The position numbers and the translations under genes were made by a program. Positions 62,843 through 64,000 of a stretch of DNA of 64,000 nucleotides are shown in pieces. This DNA is from Stappia sp. Lineage in GTDB: Bacteria > Pseudomonadota > Alphaproteobacteria > Rhizobiales > Stappiaceae. Location: positions 4,485,001-4,549,000 of the forward strand of contig NZ_CP157793.1 in the NCBI RefSeq assembly GCF_040110915.1, given 5' to 3'. The notes under the pieces are model-generated. The model was not told where the DNA came from. It searched no databases and saw only the letters and a list, made by a program, of their open reading frames with translations. The stretch's first letter is position 1. Every line of letters starts with the position of its first letter.

Positions 62843-63754
62843 TCAGCCCCACAGGGCGGCGCGCACCGGCGCCGGCCAGTCGGCGGTCTCCAGTCCGTGC
62901 CGGGCGAACAACGCGAGCGCGATGCGTTCCAGCCCGAAACCGACGCAGCCCGTGTGCGCCACCGCGCCGTCGGATGTCTGCAGTCCCCAGGTCTCGCCGA
63001 AATGGTCCTGGTGGTAGTTGAAGCTCAGGCAGGCGGTCTTCTTCGCCTGGGAGGTGACCGGGATCAGAAGCTCGAACTTGAGCTTCTGTTCGCGCTGCGA
63101 GTTGCCCATCATCTTGCCGGCGCGGCCGAAGAAGGGATCGTTCGCCGTGTCCAGCTCCACGTCGAGCCCGACGGCCTCGATCAGCCGCTGGCCGCGCTCC
63201 ATCCAGTCGGCGCGAAACGCCATCACCTCGTCCGGCGTGCCGATGCGCACGAATTCGCGCATGCGGAAGAGCTGCATGCGGGCCGGGTCCTTGGAGGGCT
63301 CGTGGCGGAAGCAGTAGGACTGAAGGTCGAAGAGCCCGCCGCCCTCGCCAAGCGGTCCGCGCCGAGCGATGGTCGGATAGAGCGGATAGCAGGCCGCCGG
63401 CGTCAGCACCACGTCGGTCGCCTTCTGTTCCTTCGTCCAGTCCTCGCCCTCCGCCATGCATTGCAGCAGGTTCATGTGGTCGAGCTCACAGCCGCAGAAG
63501 CTGTGCACCGTGCCGGCGAGCTGCGGAAAGCTCTTCATGTAGCCGGAGCCCTCGAAATGGGCCTTGTTCATGCCCGGCGGAAAGCGGATCACCTCGGGCT
63601 TGGCGTCGGCGGGCGCATGGGCGTCGATCAGCGCCTCGAAGCGGGCGATGACGTCCTCGAAGGCGCCGCCGCGGCCGTAAAGACCGTCGACGCCGGTGTC
63701 GATCAGGTGCCCGGCGGCGAACAGCCGGTCGAGCAGCGAGGTCTGCATGTCCAT
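62843..63754 (-). CDS. Amino acid:[carrier protein] ligase (class II aaRS-like)
   Basis: Activates a small amino acid with ATP and loads it on the phosphopantetheine arm of a carrier protein (known for Bradyrhizobium homologues). The 303-residue product is a bare class II synthetase core with no tRNA-binding domain. Motif 2 is FRHEPSKDPARMQLFRMREF (149-168); motif 3 is VGFGLERIALALF (271-283). C122, E167 and C270 fall at the spacing of the Cys-Glu-Cys zinc site of the methanogen-type SerRS fold. A GGAG lies ten bases before ATG 63754. The carrier-protein gene itself is not in the window. Neighbours on both sides point the same way. Confidence 0.92.
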   Translation of the reverse strand: MDMQTSLLDRLFAAGHLIDTGVDGLYGRGGAFEDVIARFEALIDAHAPADAKPEVIRFPPGMNKAHFEGSGYMKSFPQLAGTVHSFCGCELDHMNLLQCMAEGEDWTKEQKATDVVLTPAACYPLYPTIARRGPLGEGGGLFDLQSYCFRHEPSKDPARMQLFRMREFVRIGTPDEVMAFRADWMERGQRLIEAVGLDVELDTANDPFFGRAGKMMGNSQREQKLKFELLIPVTSQAKKTACLSFNYHQDHFGETWGLQTSDGAVAHTGCVGFGLERIALALFARHGLETADWPAPVRAALWG

Positions 63755-63770
63755 GACGTGCGGTCTCCGG

Positions 63771-64000
63771 TCAGCTGAGCAGGCTGGTGTCCTGCTTGTG
63801 GATCAGGAGCATGGTCGACGTATTGCCGAGAATGCGGTCGTTGGAGATCATCAGCTGCGCCGAATGGGCGTCGCGCAGATGCCGGCCGAGGCTGAAGGGC
63901 GTGCCGTTCTTGTAGGCCAGGATGCCGCAGATCAGCATGCAGTGGTTGATGATCGTCAGGATCGTCTGGGAACTGGCGATCTTGAGGTTGTTCATCGCCA
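63771..64000 (-). CDS. Acyl-CoA dehydrogenase-like flavoprotein, C-terminal part only
   Basis: The gene enters from the right edge; the last 76 codons are visible, ending with TGA at 63771. The segment NNLKIASSQTILTIINHCML, CGILAYKNGTPFSLGRHLRD and AHSAQLMISNDRILGN fits the C-terminal helical domain of acyl-CoA dehydrogenases (RHLRDA is the typical FAD/subunit motif). It ends 16 bp before the ligase start. In this setting it probably oxidises a carrier-bound aminoacyl or acyl group (inference from precedent of aminoacyl-carrier dehydrogenases). ATG 63995 is internal, not the start. Confidence 0.85.
   Translation of the reverse strand, partial: AMNNLKIASSQTILTIINHCMLICGILAYKNGTPFSLGRHLRDAHSAQLMISNDRILGNTSTMLLIHKQDTSLLS

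Noticed and set aside
62843..63754. Seryl-tRNA synthetase
   Set aside because: Only the catalytic core is present, with no tRNA-binding domain, and the length, zinc residues and neighbours fit an amino acid:[carrier protein] ligase.

Overview
The window is about two-thirds G+C and densely coded. Many genes are joined by 4-base ATGA/GTGA stop-start overlaps. TRAP transporters, the five-enzyme HutF/HutG histidine route with a HutC repressor, an imelysin/di-heme iron cassette and an amino acid:[carrier protein] ligase locus all point to an alphaproteobacterium, most likely Hyphomicrobiales (inference). I saw no rRNA, tRNA, CRISPR array, insertion sequence or prophage.

Layout. 1-9810 (minus): the 5' part of a giant inverse autotransporter (intimin/invasin class) that runs off the left edge. 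Its passenger is extremely repetitive and carries a near-identical 0.69 kb internal direct repeat. 10368-10868: ureidoglycolate lyase. 19629 down to 10970 (minus): hutI-hutH-hutG-hutU followed by a complete TRAP transporter (dctP, dctQ, dctM). 19749-24483 (plus): hutF-hutC, an orphan TRAP binding protein and a flavin monooxygenase. The two arms face each other across a likely HutC operator. 24677-26770: an MHYT-GGDEF-EAL cyclic-di-GMP protein. 26930-32872: a Cys-rich small protein, then imelysin, di-heme cytochrome, second imelysin-like protein and DUF1513 protein (iron-linked periplasmic cassette). 32921-34040 (minus): a double-ACT protein and a cupin. 34156-46680: a cobalamin locus led by a probable promoter and degenerate cobalamin-riboswitch-like leader. 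46693-64000: an exopolysaccharide locus that ends in an aminoacyl-carrier-protein module running off the right edge.

How the genes work together. The hut genes turn histidine into glutamate via urocanate, imidazolonepropionate, formiminoglutamate and formylglutamate; the co-directional TRAP system suggests uptake of histidine, urocanate or a related acid. The cob/cbi genes (cobA, cbiX, cobI, cbiG-cobJ fusion, cobM, cbiD, cobK, cobL, cobH, cobB) form an almost complete early-cobalt, oxygen-independent corrin-ring pathway; only a separate precorrin-2 dehydrogenase is not seen, and no cobG, cobF or cobNST is present. Two paralogous small methyltransferases sit inside this locus, each behind its own similar promoter.

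The exopolysaccharide locus has a WecG-type transferase, a Wzz-like chain-length protein with a degenerate kinase domain, a Wzy-like polymerase, two GT4 glycosyltransferases, a polysaccharide deacetylase, a Wzx flippase, a GH5 glycanase and a double alpha/beta hydrolase. Facing them is a minus-strand run of acyl-CoA dehydrogenase (partial), amino acid:[carrier protein] ligase, DUF1839 protein and a GH2 beta-mannosidase-like enzyme. This is the best candidate for an undescribed system: amino acids loaded on a carrier protein, perhaps oxidised there, and used with or on an extracellular polysaccharide.
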